A DNA stretch of 64,000 nt from Flavobacterium sp. KS-LB2 (GTDB lineage Bacteria > Bacteroidota > Bacteroidia > Flavobacteriales > Flavobacteriaceae). Both the position numbers and the translations under genes were made by a program. The DNA is taken from NCBI RefSeq assembly GCF_036895565.1, contig NZ_CP145904.1, positions 1,922,001 through 1,986,000 on the forward strand, written 5' to 3'. The notes beneath the pieces are model-generated. The model saw only the letters and a list, made by a program, of their open reading frames with translations, was not told where the DNA came from and ran no database searches. Positions 33,660 to 41,649 of the stretch are shown one piece after another (the stretch's first letter is position 1; each line of letters starts with the position of its first letter).

Positions 33660-35861
33660 ATGAATACAATGACTATTGAATCAATTTTTTTAAGAGGTGA
33701 AATATCTGTAAGATCTTACCACAGTTGTAGATCCTCAGAAATAGACACTATAGAAGAGTTGATAAAATATTATGAAAAATTTAATTCTTTTTTAAAATTA
33801 AGAATGTGTGGCGAAAAGTCAAATTTAGAGTTGATCAAAATATGTCAAATTTATTCTGACTGTTTTCAAAATACAGAAAATGGAGTTGCTGAGGAGAAAT
33901 TAGACGATCTAAAAGACAAAATTTTAAAATTAAATCGCCTGCAAAGGCAAATTGTGAATCATCATATTTCTATTCAAATATCTAAACTTTCAGTTAGAAG
34001 TAGAAACGCTTTAATATTTTTTTTAGAAAAGGAGATCAATATAATTAATCTTTTTGACAGAATTTTTTCAAAAACCCATTTTAAATTTAATAGTATCGAA
34101 AATGTAGGCTTAGCATCAATCGGAGAATTGGAGCTTTTCACTAATGAAATTAAACTTTTTGTAATTGATATTTCTGAATTAACAGAAGAAAAAAAAATGA
34201 CTGAATTACAGTTGAAATTATTTTTACAAAAAGAATTTAATAACTTAGAAATTCCAAGTGATTTAATATCTAGAAGTTCAATTTTCAGTTTAATTCAATT
34301 TATTATCAGCAAACATCTTGTTTTTGGTAAAAATGAAAGTTACATATTAGAAAACGCAATCAATATTTATAATAATTCAGTTCTTCAGAATTTAGATGAA
34401 TTGAGTGAAAACATTCATCTAACTAGGGAAAGATGCAGACAAATAAGAGTCAAGATTTTAGACGAGTTGGAGTCGAAATTTTTATTTCTTACTAAATTTG
34501 ATCAAAACTTATTCGTTGGATATAAAATTGATTTTAACGACCCATTTATTATAATTACTGATGAAATTGCTTTAAATATTAATTCATCAGATGAAACTAA
34601 TTTTTCAAAACATTTCATAACTTTAATTTCATCTTTTTTTTATAATAACGAATTTGAATTATTAGGAAATCAAGACGATGTCTTTATAGCGAAAGATTTT
34701 AAAGCAAGAGCAAGACATAATTGGAAAAATTTATATTTAGTGAGTAAAATACTAAATACAAATTTTGACTTTGTCAAATTTATTGAAGACATAGAAATTA
34801 GGAATTTAGAATTTATCGACGAAACATATCAGTTTAATTTCAAAAGTTACCTCTCTAACTTCTTAAAATTAGATGATTTTAATTTATTAGAAATACTCGC
34901 TGATGTTTGTGAAAAATTATTAAATGAGGAATTTAATATTTATTTAAACATTGAAGAAAATATTGTTTTCGAAAGAAAAACATTTAAAACATTACCCGAA
35001 TACGCTTTTGAAGCACTCGAAGTTTTAGGGAAACCTTCTCATATAGATGAAATTAACAATCAAATAAAAATATTGAAGCCTGATTACATAAATGTTATAA
35101 AAAACACAACTTTAAAAAGAGAATTTGGTTTTGTACCATTTGGCAGAGCCAGTATTTTTGGACTAAAGAAATGGGATACTGAAAAAGCAAATATAAAAGG
35201 GGGGACAATTAGAAGTATTGCTGAAGAATTTCTTTCTAAATATTCTGAACCAATGAATATAAAGGATATCGCAAAATTTGTATTAAAATATCGCCCAAAA
35301 AGTAATGAAAAAAGCATTATTTATAATTTAAAAATGGAAGATAATAATAGATTTGTTTTTTTTAAAAATGCCTTTATTGGACTTAAATCAAAAAAATACA
35401 ACCTTGATAAATATTTACTATTGAAGGATAATGAAAAGATAACTACACGAACTTGGGAAGAAAATCTTCAAGAATTATTAAATTTTATTTCAAATAATAA
35501 TAAATTACCATCATCTATTAATTGTCCCCTAGAAGAAGTAAGAATAAGTCGATGGCTTTATACTCAAAAAAGTAAAATTAATAGAGGGTTACTCGATAAT
35601 TCACAAACTGAATTAATTATAGGAATAACTTCTAAATTTAACTTAAGAGATAATAAAAAAACTTTATTTAGAACTGATGGTTATAGAAGACTAAATGAAT
35701 TTATTGAAAAAGAAAAAAGATTACCTTCAGCAAATAAAAATCAAGAAAGCCAATTATATGCTTTTTTCTATAAGCAAAGAAAACTATACGAAGATTCTAA
35801 ATTAGATATAGAAGATGAGTTAAATTTTTTAGAGGTCGCTAAATTAATTCAAAATTTTTAA
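33660..35861 (+). CDS. large multi-HTH protein (RpoA-CTD-like, sigma-4-like, HARE-HTH-like, helicase-associated-like segments)
   Basis: 733 residues with no signal or membrane segment. Residues 12-62 resemble the alpha C-terminal domain of RNA polymerase (ISVRSYHSCRSSEIDTIEEL, then RMCGEKSNLELIKI). A shorter related piece is at 141-168. Residues 247-275 resemble the sigma region-4 HTH (IHLTRERCRQIRVKILDEL). Residues 446-505 and 515-577 look like two HARE-HTH winged helices (FEALEVLGKPSHIDEINNQI; IAEEFLSKYSEPMNIKDIAK). Residues 597-655 and 670-725 look like helicase-associated repeats (RISRWLYTQKSKINRGLLD). No catalytic domain is seen. It is the first gene of a four-gene cassette, two bases before a small protein, and probably supplies DNA recognition or transcription control. 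Domain calls rest on motif reading. Confidence 0.75.
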   Translation: MNTMTIESIFLRGEISVRSYHSCRSSEIDTIEELIKYYEKFNSFLKLRMCGEKSNLELIKICQIYSDCFQNTENGVAEEKLDDLKDKILKLNRLQRQIVNHHISIQISKLSVRSRNALIFFLEKEINIINLFDRIFSKTHFKFNSIENVGLASIGELELFTNEIKLFVIDISELTEEKKMTELQLKLFLQKEFNNLEIPSDLISRSSIFSLIQFIISKHLVFGKNESYILENAINIYNNSVLQNLDELSENIHLTRERCRQIRVKILDELESKFLFLTKFDQNLFVGYKIDFNDPFIIITDEIALNINSSDETNFSKHFITLISSFFYNNEFELLGNQDDVFIAKDFKARARHNWKNLYLVSKILNTNFDFVKFIEDIEIRNLEFIDETYQFNFKSYLSNFLKLDDFNLLEILADVCEKLLNEEFNIYLNIEENIVFERKTFKTLPEYAFEALEVLGKPSHIDEINNQIKILKPDYINVIKNTTLKREFGFVPFGRASIFGLKKWDTEKANIKGGTIRSIAEEFLSKYSEPMNIKDIAKFVLKYRPKSNEKSIIYNLKMEDNNRFVFFKNAFIGLKSKKYNLDKYLLLKDNEKITTRTWEENLQELLNFISNNNKLPSSINCPLEEVRISRWLYTQKSKINRGLLDNSQTELIIGITSKFNLRDNKKTLFRTDGYRRLNEFIEKEKRLPSANKNQESQLYAFFYKQRKLYEDSKLDIEDELNFLEVAKLIQNF

Positions 35862-35863
35862 AT

Positions 35864-36046
35864 ATGAATGCTAAAGAAATAAAAATGGATCAAATCCAAA
35901 AACTAAAAGAAGAATGTGAAAACAAAGGAATTAGTTTCGATTCAATTCAAAAATTACTGGATTCTGAAAAAATAAAAAAGTTACAGAAAAGAAATCATTA
36001 TATCCAACAAACAATTATTAATGAAATTGAAAAAGCAATAAAATGA
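35864..36046 (+). CDS. 60-residue helical protein of the Dnd-like cassette
   Basis: A 60-residue, lysine- and glutamate-rich helical protein (LKEECENKGISFDSIQKLLD, then LQKRNHYIQQTIINEIEKAI). Short proteins of this look occur beside DndD-type ATPases in databases, as small proteins of DNA-modification systems, as far as I recall. It begins two bases after the large HTH gene and overlaps the DndD gene by four bases (ATGA), so it is clearly part of the operon. It may be a bridge or a toxin/antitoxin-like partner; nothing in the sequence decides. Confidence 0.75.
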   Translation: MNAKEIKMDQIQKLKEECENKGISFDSIQKLLDSEKIKKLQKRNHYIQQTIINEIEKAIK

Positions 36047-38139
36047 AATTCAGCTCAATAAACATAGAAAATTTCAGACAATATTACGGTAATGTCTTTA
36101 TCGATTTGGGTACAGAGCAAAACAAAAATATTGTTTTAATCGGTGGTAGAAATGGTTATGGTAAAACCAACTTTTTGATATCATTAGTTTGGTGCCTTTA
36201 TGGTGAGAAAATATCTCAAGTTGATGAAAATTTCAAGAAAGAAATTCAAAAAGAAAAGAACTATTCTCAATTTATGAAACAATCTTTGAATTGGACAGCT
36301 ACAAACGAAAATAATTGTTCCTTTTCAATTCAATTAAAAATTACTGACCTAGAACTTCCTGAAATAAAATTATTCAATAAAACAATTACAGGAATTGTTA
36401 TTAAACGAGATTTTAATGTTCAAACAATGCAAGAAAATTTGTCTATTAAAGATGAGCTTTCTGGTGATGAGCTTTTTGAAGATAATGAAGACAAAATTAA
36501 TTTCATTAATGATTATATCATACCCTTAGATGCAGCAAAATTTGTCTTTTTTGATGCTGAAAAAATTGCTGCAATGGCTGAATTGTCAACCAAAGAAGAA
36601 GGAAGCGTTTTGAATGATGCTTTAGGAAAGATACTAGGATTAGATATTTATGAAGATCTAATTGGAGATTTAGATTTATATTCAAACAATTTAAGAAAAG
36701 AGGGAGCAACTAAAAATATTCAAGATCAGATCAATGATAGAGAAAATGCAATAAAAATTAACCAAATTAATATTGATAAGATTGATGAAAATATTGCTGA
36801 ACTAATCAAAGACCTTACTAATATAAAATTTAGAATTAAAGAATATGATAGCTTTATTAATCAAAACAGTAAAGGGAATGCAGTTCAATTCGATAGAGAA
36901 AGTTACTTAATAAGAAAAGAATTATTACAGCAAAAAGAAAGCGATCTTGAGCATGCTTTTAATGAATTAAGCGAACTTATTCCATTAGCAATATTAACAG
37001 GAAAATTAGAAGAAGTAAGTGAGCATCTTTTATTACAAGATCAAAATCAAATGTTAATCAATTCGTCTTCTGAAATTATTGGAAAAATTGATACCTTCAT
37101 CGAGCGTCTTTTTAACCAGGCTCCGGAGCCTGTTAATAGTTCAATGACTCTAAGAGACAAAATGTTTTACTATGAAAAAGCACAAAATTTAAGTTCTGAA
37201 TTATTTGAAGAAAAATCAGAACAAGTTGACCTTGAATTCGAACATGATTTAAATAATTCTGAAAAAAGCTTAATTAATAATGCAATAAATGCCGTTAATA
37301 TTCAATCAAAAGAATTGTTTGAAAACACAATGGACAATTATAATACTATTAAAATTGAGCTAAAAGAAGTTAACCAAACTCTTAGTAAAATTGATTCAGA
37401 TTTAGTTGATGATTATATCATTGAAAAAATGATTGAAAAAGAGAAGGCCGAAAGATCATTAAGTGAGAAAGATCAAAATATCGGTAGTTATATTGCTAAT
37501 AAAGAAAAACTTAAGAAAGATATATCACGATTAAATCAGGAATATCATAGTTTGCTTCAAAAAGTTGAAGTCACACAGCTAAACAAAACAAAATTTCAAA
37601 AAACAAGAGAATATATAAGTGTATTACAATCATTTGTTGATTCACAGAAAAGAGCAAAAAAGGAAAGTTTAGAAAAAAACATTTTATCTGAATTGAAAAA
37701 ATTATTGCACAAATTACAAGGAGAAGTTGAATCCTCAAAATTCATATCAGATGTGTCGGTTAGTATTTTACCCGATAATGGGGGAATGAAAATAACTTTA
37801 TTTGATTCAAATGATAATGAGGTCAAAAAAGAAATTTTAGGCGCTGGTGAAAAACAAATTTATATTTCTTGTTTAATTAAGGCTATATTAAAAGAGTCTG
37901 TACAGAGTTTACCAATATTTATTGATACTCCACTAGGACGTTTAGATGATGAACATATTAAAAACATATTACTTTATTACTATCCAGACTTATCCGAACA
38001 AGTTGTGATTCTTTCAACGAATAATGAGATAACTCCACGCCGTTTTAAAGACATTGAACTAAATGTATCTAAAACTTATTTGTTAGAAAATGATGGAATA
38101 AGAACTAATGTTAAACCTGGTTATTTTAAAAGCGTTTAG
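36043..38139 (+). CDS. dndD: DndD-type SMC/Rad50-like ATPase
   Basis: 698 residues with split ATPase halves around a long coiled coil. Walker A is GGRNGYGKT (34-42). After it comes a DndD-type GKILGLDIYEDLIGDLDLYS segment (about 200-220). Coiled coil spans about 225-560 and holds a hinge-like region near 340-370 (no CxxC zinc hook seen). The C-terminal half has LGAGEKQIYISCLIKAIL (signature) and PIFIDTPLGRLDDEH (Walker B and D-loop), then EQVVILSTNNEI. The IDTPLGRLD motif is a hallmark of DndD. In Dnd systems DndD supports phosphorothioate modification of DNA. Here no DndC or cysteine desulfurase accompanies it, so its job may differ. Confidence 0.88.
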   Translation: MKFSSINIENFRQYYGNVFIDLGTEQNKNIVLIGGRNGYGKTNFLISLVWCLYGEKISQVDENFKKEIQKEKNYSQFMKQSLNWTATNENNCSFSIQLKITDLELPEIKLFNKTITGIVIKRDFNVQTMQENLSIKDELSGDELFEDNEDKINFINDYIIPLDAAKFVFFDAEKIAAMAELSTKEEGSVLNDALGKILGLDIYEDLIGDLDLYSNNLRKEGATKNIQDQINDRENAIKINQINIDKIDENIAELIKDLTNIKFRIKEYDSFINQNSKGNAVQFDRESYLIRKELLQQKESDLEHAFNELSELIPLAILTGKLEEVSEHLLLQDQNQMLINSSSEIIGKIDTFIERLFNQAPEPVNSSMTLRDKMFYYEKAQNLSSELFEEKSEQVDLEFEHDLNNSEKSLINNAINAVNIQSKELFENTMDNYNTIKIELKEVNQTLSKIDSDLVDDYIIEKMIEKEKAERSLSEKDQNIGSYIANKEKLKKDISRLNQEYHSLLQKVEVTQLNKTKFQKTREYISVLQSFVDSQKRAKKESLEKNILSELKKLLHKLQGEVESSKFISDVSVSILPDNGGMKITLFDSNDNEVKKEILGAGEKQIYISCLIKAILKESVQSLPIFIDTPLGRLDDEHIKNILLYYYPDLSEQVVILSTNNEITPRRFKDIELNVSKTYLLENDGIRTNVKPGYFKSV

Positions 38140-38141
38140 TT

Positions 38142-39716
38142 ATGATAAGATTTAAAATAGATAATGAGAATACTGATTTATTAGATAGAATAACGAATGT
38201 TTATAGTTTTAAAAGAGACACAATAGCGGCACGAATAGCCATTTCATTAAGCATAAATAAAGGATCTCATTTTGATCTAAGTGTTGAAAATATCCCATCA
38301 AACGGAAGAGAATATACACCTACGAGTAATTTTTTCGGTAAGATAATTGACACTACCGATAATTATATAATTTACAAAACAATTTTAGATCAACATTATC
38401 AAAGGATATTATCAGAAAATGACATAATTAAATTAATGAAATTTCATCTAGACGAAGGTCTGAATATCTGGAATAAAGAGTTAAACGAAAAATCAATTTC
38501 TAATGGTAGTCATATAGATTTCTTAATGAAAACTGTAAAAAACAGTTTGACACTGAGAAAAAATCTTGTAAAAATCAACACTAATACAAATAAGATTTCG
38601 GACGTTCCTGAGTTCAAAGATCCTTTATCTTTTATTATTGGTAATTACGAAGATGGTACTGATGTTGAAATTAAAATTAATGATTTAAGAGAGTTTGATA
38701 ATAGGAATATTGCTATAGCAGGTATGGCAGGATCAGGTAAAACTCAATTAATGAAGGATATTTTATATCAGATTTCAAAAAATTCTAAAAACCAATTAAA
38801 GTTTATTTTCTTCGATTATAAAGGAGAAGGCAATCCGGAACAATTAAAAGCATTTTTAAATGCAACAGATTGTGAATTTATTGATATTGTAAAAGATGGC
38901 GGTATAAAATTTAATCCTTTTTCTTCTATTAGTTTAGATGAAAGAGAAAGACCTTTTAGTATAAATGCATTTGTTGATACTATTGCAACATTTGTTCCAG
39001 GCATTGGCGTTGTTCAAAAAAATAATTTAAAAACTATATTAAGGGAACTTCTTGATGATAAAAAAGGAGCATATCCAACAATAAATGAATTGTTTCAGAA
39101 TCTTGAAGAGTATTATGAAACAAATAAAATTAAGCCAGATTCATTATATTCAGCTATACAAAATCTGACAGAAAATCTTTTTAATGTTAAGCAAGAAGAT
39201 GTTCTGAAGAAAAGTCTTTATTTAAATTTACCTCCAAACCTATCCGATGTATTAAGACAATTATTAGTGTTTTTATTACTAAGATATTTCAATACACATT
39301 TTAGTTCTACAAATGATGTAGAGCCAGTTGATAATATTATTCCTTTGAGATATGTTATTGTTATAGACGAAGCTCATGTATATTTAAAGAATAAAAATGC
39401 AAGAAAGGCGTTGGAGGAACTACTGAGATTATTAAGATCTAAGGGCGTGGTTGTTGTAATGTTATCTCAAGGTGTTGAAGATTATAGAACAAAAGATTTT
39501 GATTTTGCTTCTCAAGTAAAACTCCCGATCTGTCTTAATGTTCAAAACAAAGATTACAAAATGATTGAGGCATTTTTAGGAACACCAAATAGCAAATACA
39601 AACTTGAAACAGAAATTAAAAAATTGGATTCCGGAAAAGGTTTAATTAGGCTAAATGATCCGAGAATTATTCATTTGAGACAGTTTTGGAAAACCATTAA
39701 CAACGAGAATAATTAA
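38142..39716 (+). CDS. DndE-like domain fused to a HerA/FtsK-type ATPase
   Basis: 524 residues. Residues 1-110 resemble DndE (LLDRITNVYSFKRDTIAARI, AISLSINKGSHF), a small DNA-binding helical protein of phosphorothioation systems. Residues about 160-520 form a RecA-fold ATPase of the HerA/FtsK type: Walker A GMAGSGKT (194-201), FFDYKGEGN (223-231), Walker B VIVIDEAH (405-412) and VVMLSQG (438-444), plus a late ICLNVQNKD. It begins two bases after the dndD stop. The motor may translocate DNA for the DndD-type ATPase. The N-terminal assignment is by motif only; the ATPase is firm. Confidence 0.82.
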   Translation: MIRFKIDNENTDLLDRITNVYSFKRDTIAARIAISLSINKGSHFDLSVENIPSNGREYTPTSNFFGKIIDTTDNYIIYKTILDQHYQRILSENDIIKLMKFHLDEGLNIWNKELNEKSISNGSHIDFLMKTVKNSLTLRKNLVKINTNTNKISDVPEFKDPLSFIIGNYEDGTDVEIKINDLREFDNRNIAIAGMAGSGKTQLMKDILYQISKNSKNQLKFIFFDYKGEGNPEQLKAFLNATDCEFIDIVKDGGIKFNPFSSISLDERERPFSINAFVDTIATFVPGIGVVQKNNLKTILRELLDDKKGAYPTINELFQNLEEYYETNKIKPDSLYSAIQNLTENLFNVKQEDVLKKSLYLNLPPNLSDVLRQLLVFLLLRYFNTHFSSTNDVEPVDNIIPLRYVIVIDEAHVYLKNKNARKALEELLRLLRSKGVVVVMLSQGVEDYRTKDFDFASQVKLPICLNVQNKDYKMIEAFLGTPNSKYKLETEIKKLDSGKGLIRLNDPRIIHLRQFWKTINNENN

Positions 39717-39764
39717 ACAATGCCTAAAACTTAATTTCGTTTATACTTTGTTTTTCTTTTTTAC

Positions 39765-39772
39765 TAACTTTG
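39765..39772 (+). promoter_or_regulatory. -7 promoter box TAACTTTG of the M28 peptidase gene
   Basis: TAACTTTG fits the TAnnTTTG box, 22 bp before the ATG at 39795. It suggests the peptidase is transcribed separately from the Dnd-like cassette. No terminator is seen between the two. Confidence 0.55.
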
Positions 39773-39794
39773 AGAAAACTAAAAAAACCTATTA

Positions 39795-41147
39795 ATGAAA
39801 CCAACCTCAATTCTCTGTTTGTTCCTACTACTATTCATTTCTCATACCAATTACGCACAAACTACAGTCGATGATCCCGAAATAAAAAAAATGGTTGCCG
39901 AAGTAAAATCCGAAAACATGGAAGCTACAGTTCGAAAACTCGTATCTTTTGGAACCCGACATACATTAAGTGACACAAAAAGCAACACCCGCGGTATTGG
40001 CGCAGCACAACGCTGGGTAAAATCAGAATTTGATAAATATGCACTAGCTTCAAATGGAAGACTGACTTCTGTGATTGATTTTTTCACCATCAAAGCCGAT
40101 GGAAGACGTATTGCCACCGACAGCCAATTGGGTAATGTAATGGCAACCTTAAAAGGAACTGACCCTACAGATGATCGTGTAATGATTATAAGCGGCCATT
40201 TAGATTCTCGTGCTTCGGATGTTATGGATGCTAAATCTGATGCACCAGGTGCTAATGATGATGCTTCCGGAGTTGCAGCGATGATGGAACTTGCCCGAAT
40301 AATGAGCCAAAGAGAATTCCCTTTTACCTTAATTTTTGTAGCTGTTGTTGGTGAAGAGCAAGGATTGTACGGAGCCAAACATTTAGCCGATGTTGCCAAA
40401 CAAGGAAAATGGAATGTTATTGCGATGATCAATAATGACATGATTGGAAACAGTTTATCCAGCGGTACTTTATTGCGTGATAATACTAAAGTCCGCGTTT
40501 TCAGTGAGACAATTCCATTTTTAGAAACGGAAGCGGAGTCAAAAATGCGTAAGTCAACCAATCGTGATAATGACAGTCCATCGAGACAATTAGCTCGATA
40601 CATCAAAACGGTGACCAATCAATATGTAGAACAATTAGACATTAATTTAGTGTATCGCAACGACCGTTTCTTACGTGGTGGCGATCACACTCCTTTCAGT
40701 CAAAATGGATTTACAGCCATTCGTTTTTGTGAAATGAACGAAAACTACGATCACCAACATCAAAACGTGCGAAAAGAAAACAACATCCAGTACGGTGATT
40801 TAGCAGAATTTATGGACTTTGAATACATGAAGAAAGTAACATGTTCTAACTTGGCTACATTCAGCAATTTGGCTTGGTCCCCAAAAGCACCAACAAACGT
40901 AGGAATTGAAGTGAAGGACTTGACTAATTTCTCTACTTTAGTTTGGACCGCTCCTGAAGGGAAATCAGTTTATGGATATAACATTCTGATTAGAGAAACT
41001 TCATCACAACATTGGGAAAAAACAATTTTTGTAAAAGACACTAAAGCTGAAATCCCATATTCTAAAGACAATTTTTTCTTCGCTGTTCAAGCTGTAGATG
41101 CATTAGGACATTCCAGTTTACCAGTTTTCCCAATACCAATTCGTTAA
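39795..41147 (+). CDS. M28-family zinc aminopeptidase with C-terminal FN3-like domain
   Basis: 450 residues with a signal peptide (cleavage after TNYAQ). The catalytic domain carries the M28 zinc ligands and general base: SGHLDSR (His), PGANDDASG (bridging Asp), GEEQG (Glu pair), NNDMIG (Asp) and GGDHTPF (His). Residues about 365-450 form a fibronectin-III-like domain (APTNVGIEVKDLTNFSTLVW). It is a secreted metallopeptidase. It is not obviously linked to the cassette before it. Confidence 0.93.
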   Translation: MKPTSILCLFLLLFISHTNYAQTTVDDPEIKKMVAEVKSENMEATVRKLVSFGTRHTLSDTKSNTRGIGAAQRWVKSEFDKYALASNGRLTSVIDFFTIKADGRRIATDSQLGNVMATLKGTDPTDDRVMIISGHLDSRASDVMDAKSDAPGANDDASGVAAMMELARIMSQREFPFTLIFVAVVGEEQGLYGAKHLADVAKQGKWNVIAMINNDMIGNSLSSGTLLRDNTKVRVFSETIPFLETEAESKMRKSTNRDNDSPSRQLARYIKTVTNQYVEQLDINLVYRNDRFLRGGDHTPFSQNGFTAIRFCEMNENYDHQHQNVRKENNIQYGDLAEFMDFEYMKKVTCSNLATFSNLAWSPKAPTNVGIEVKDLTNFSTLVWTAPEGKSVYGYNILIRETSSQHWEKTIFVKDTKAEIPYSKDNFFFAVQAVDALGHSSLPVFPIPIR

Positions 41148-41159
41148 ACAATAATAAAC

Positions 41160-41192
41160 AAAAAAGCGTTTGCCAAGGCAAACGCTTTTTTT
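41160..41192. terminator. bidirectional terminator
   Basis: AAAAAGCGTTTGCC (41161-41174) pairs with GGCAAACGCTTTTT (41177-41190). It serves the converging M28 and DUF2853 genes. Confidence 0.92.
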
Positions 41193-41219
41193 ATACATAA
41201 AAAATTTTAAATTTAAATA

Positions 41220-41561
41220 TTAATTATAAATACTCTCTTTTTTGAAGTGAACTGTCAGTAAATAATAAATTACCACTCTATATTTATTTCTGTTGGAGCG
41301 ACCGTATTTTTCCATAACGGCATCTATTGCAGCATCTAATTCCGGTCCGTCACTAAGTCCTAATTTCTTGATTAAGAAATTGTTTTTTACCGTATCTAAT
41401 TCGGCTTGTTGACTTCCAGCCACAGTTGCTGAATCATCATTATAAATTGACGGTCCGCAACCAATGGTTACTTTTGTCAACAAATCCATGTCTGGATTTA
41501 CACCACATTTGTCTTTCAAATCGGCAACATACTTTACAATTAATTCGTCTCTTGCACTCAT
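41220..41561 (-). CDS. DUF2853-family protein
   Basis: 113 residues, predicted helical and soluble, with the DUF2853 pattern (MSARDELIVKYVADLKDKCG at the start, TKVTIGCGPSIYNDDSATVA, then LIKKLG). Function is unknown. It lies downstream of menD on the same strand, in a place where I would expect it next to men genes in related flavobacteria. Confidence 0.9.
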   Translation of the reverse strand: MSARDELIVKYVADLKDKCGVNPDMDLLTKVTIGCGPSIYNDDSATVAGSQQAELDTVKNNFLIKKLGLSDGPELDAAIDAVMEKYGRSNRNKYRVVIYYLLTVHFKKESIYN

Positions 41562-41649
41562 AAATAAAAGTTTAATATTTGGTTAATAGATTTTTACAAT
41601 CTCAAATTTAAACAATTAATCATGCCTTTCAACGAACATTACAAAATAA

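Noticed and set aside
33660-39716. Complete Dnd phosphorothioation system
   Set aside because: Only DndD-type and DndE-like parts are found; no DndB, DndC or cysteine desulfurase in the window.
39851-40618. 255-codon minus-strand frame inside the M28 peptidase gene
   Set aside because: The plus-strand gene has all zinc ligands; the reverse frame has no family pattern and is a shadow.
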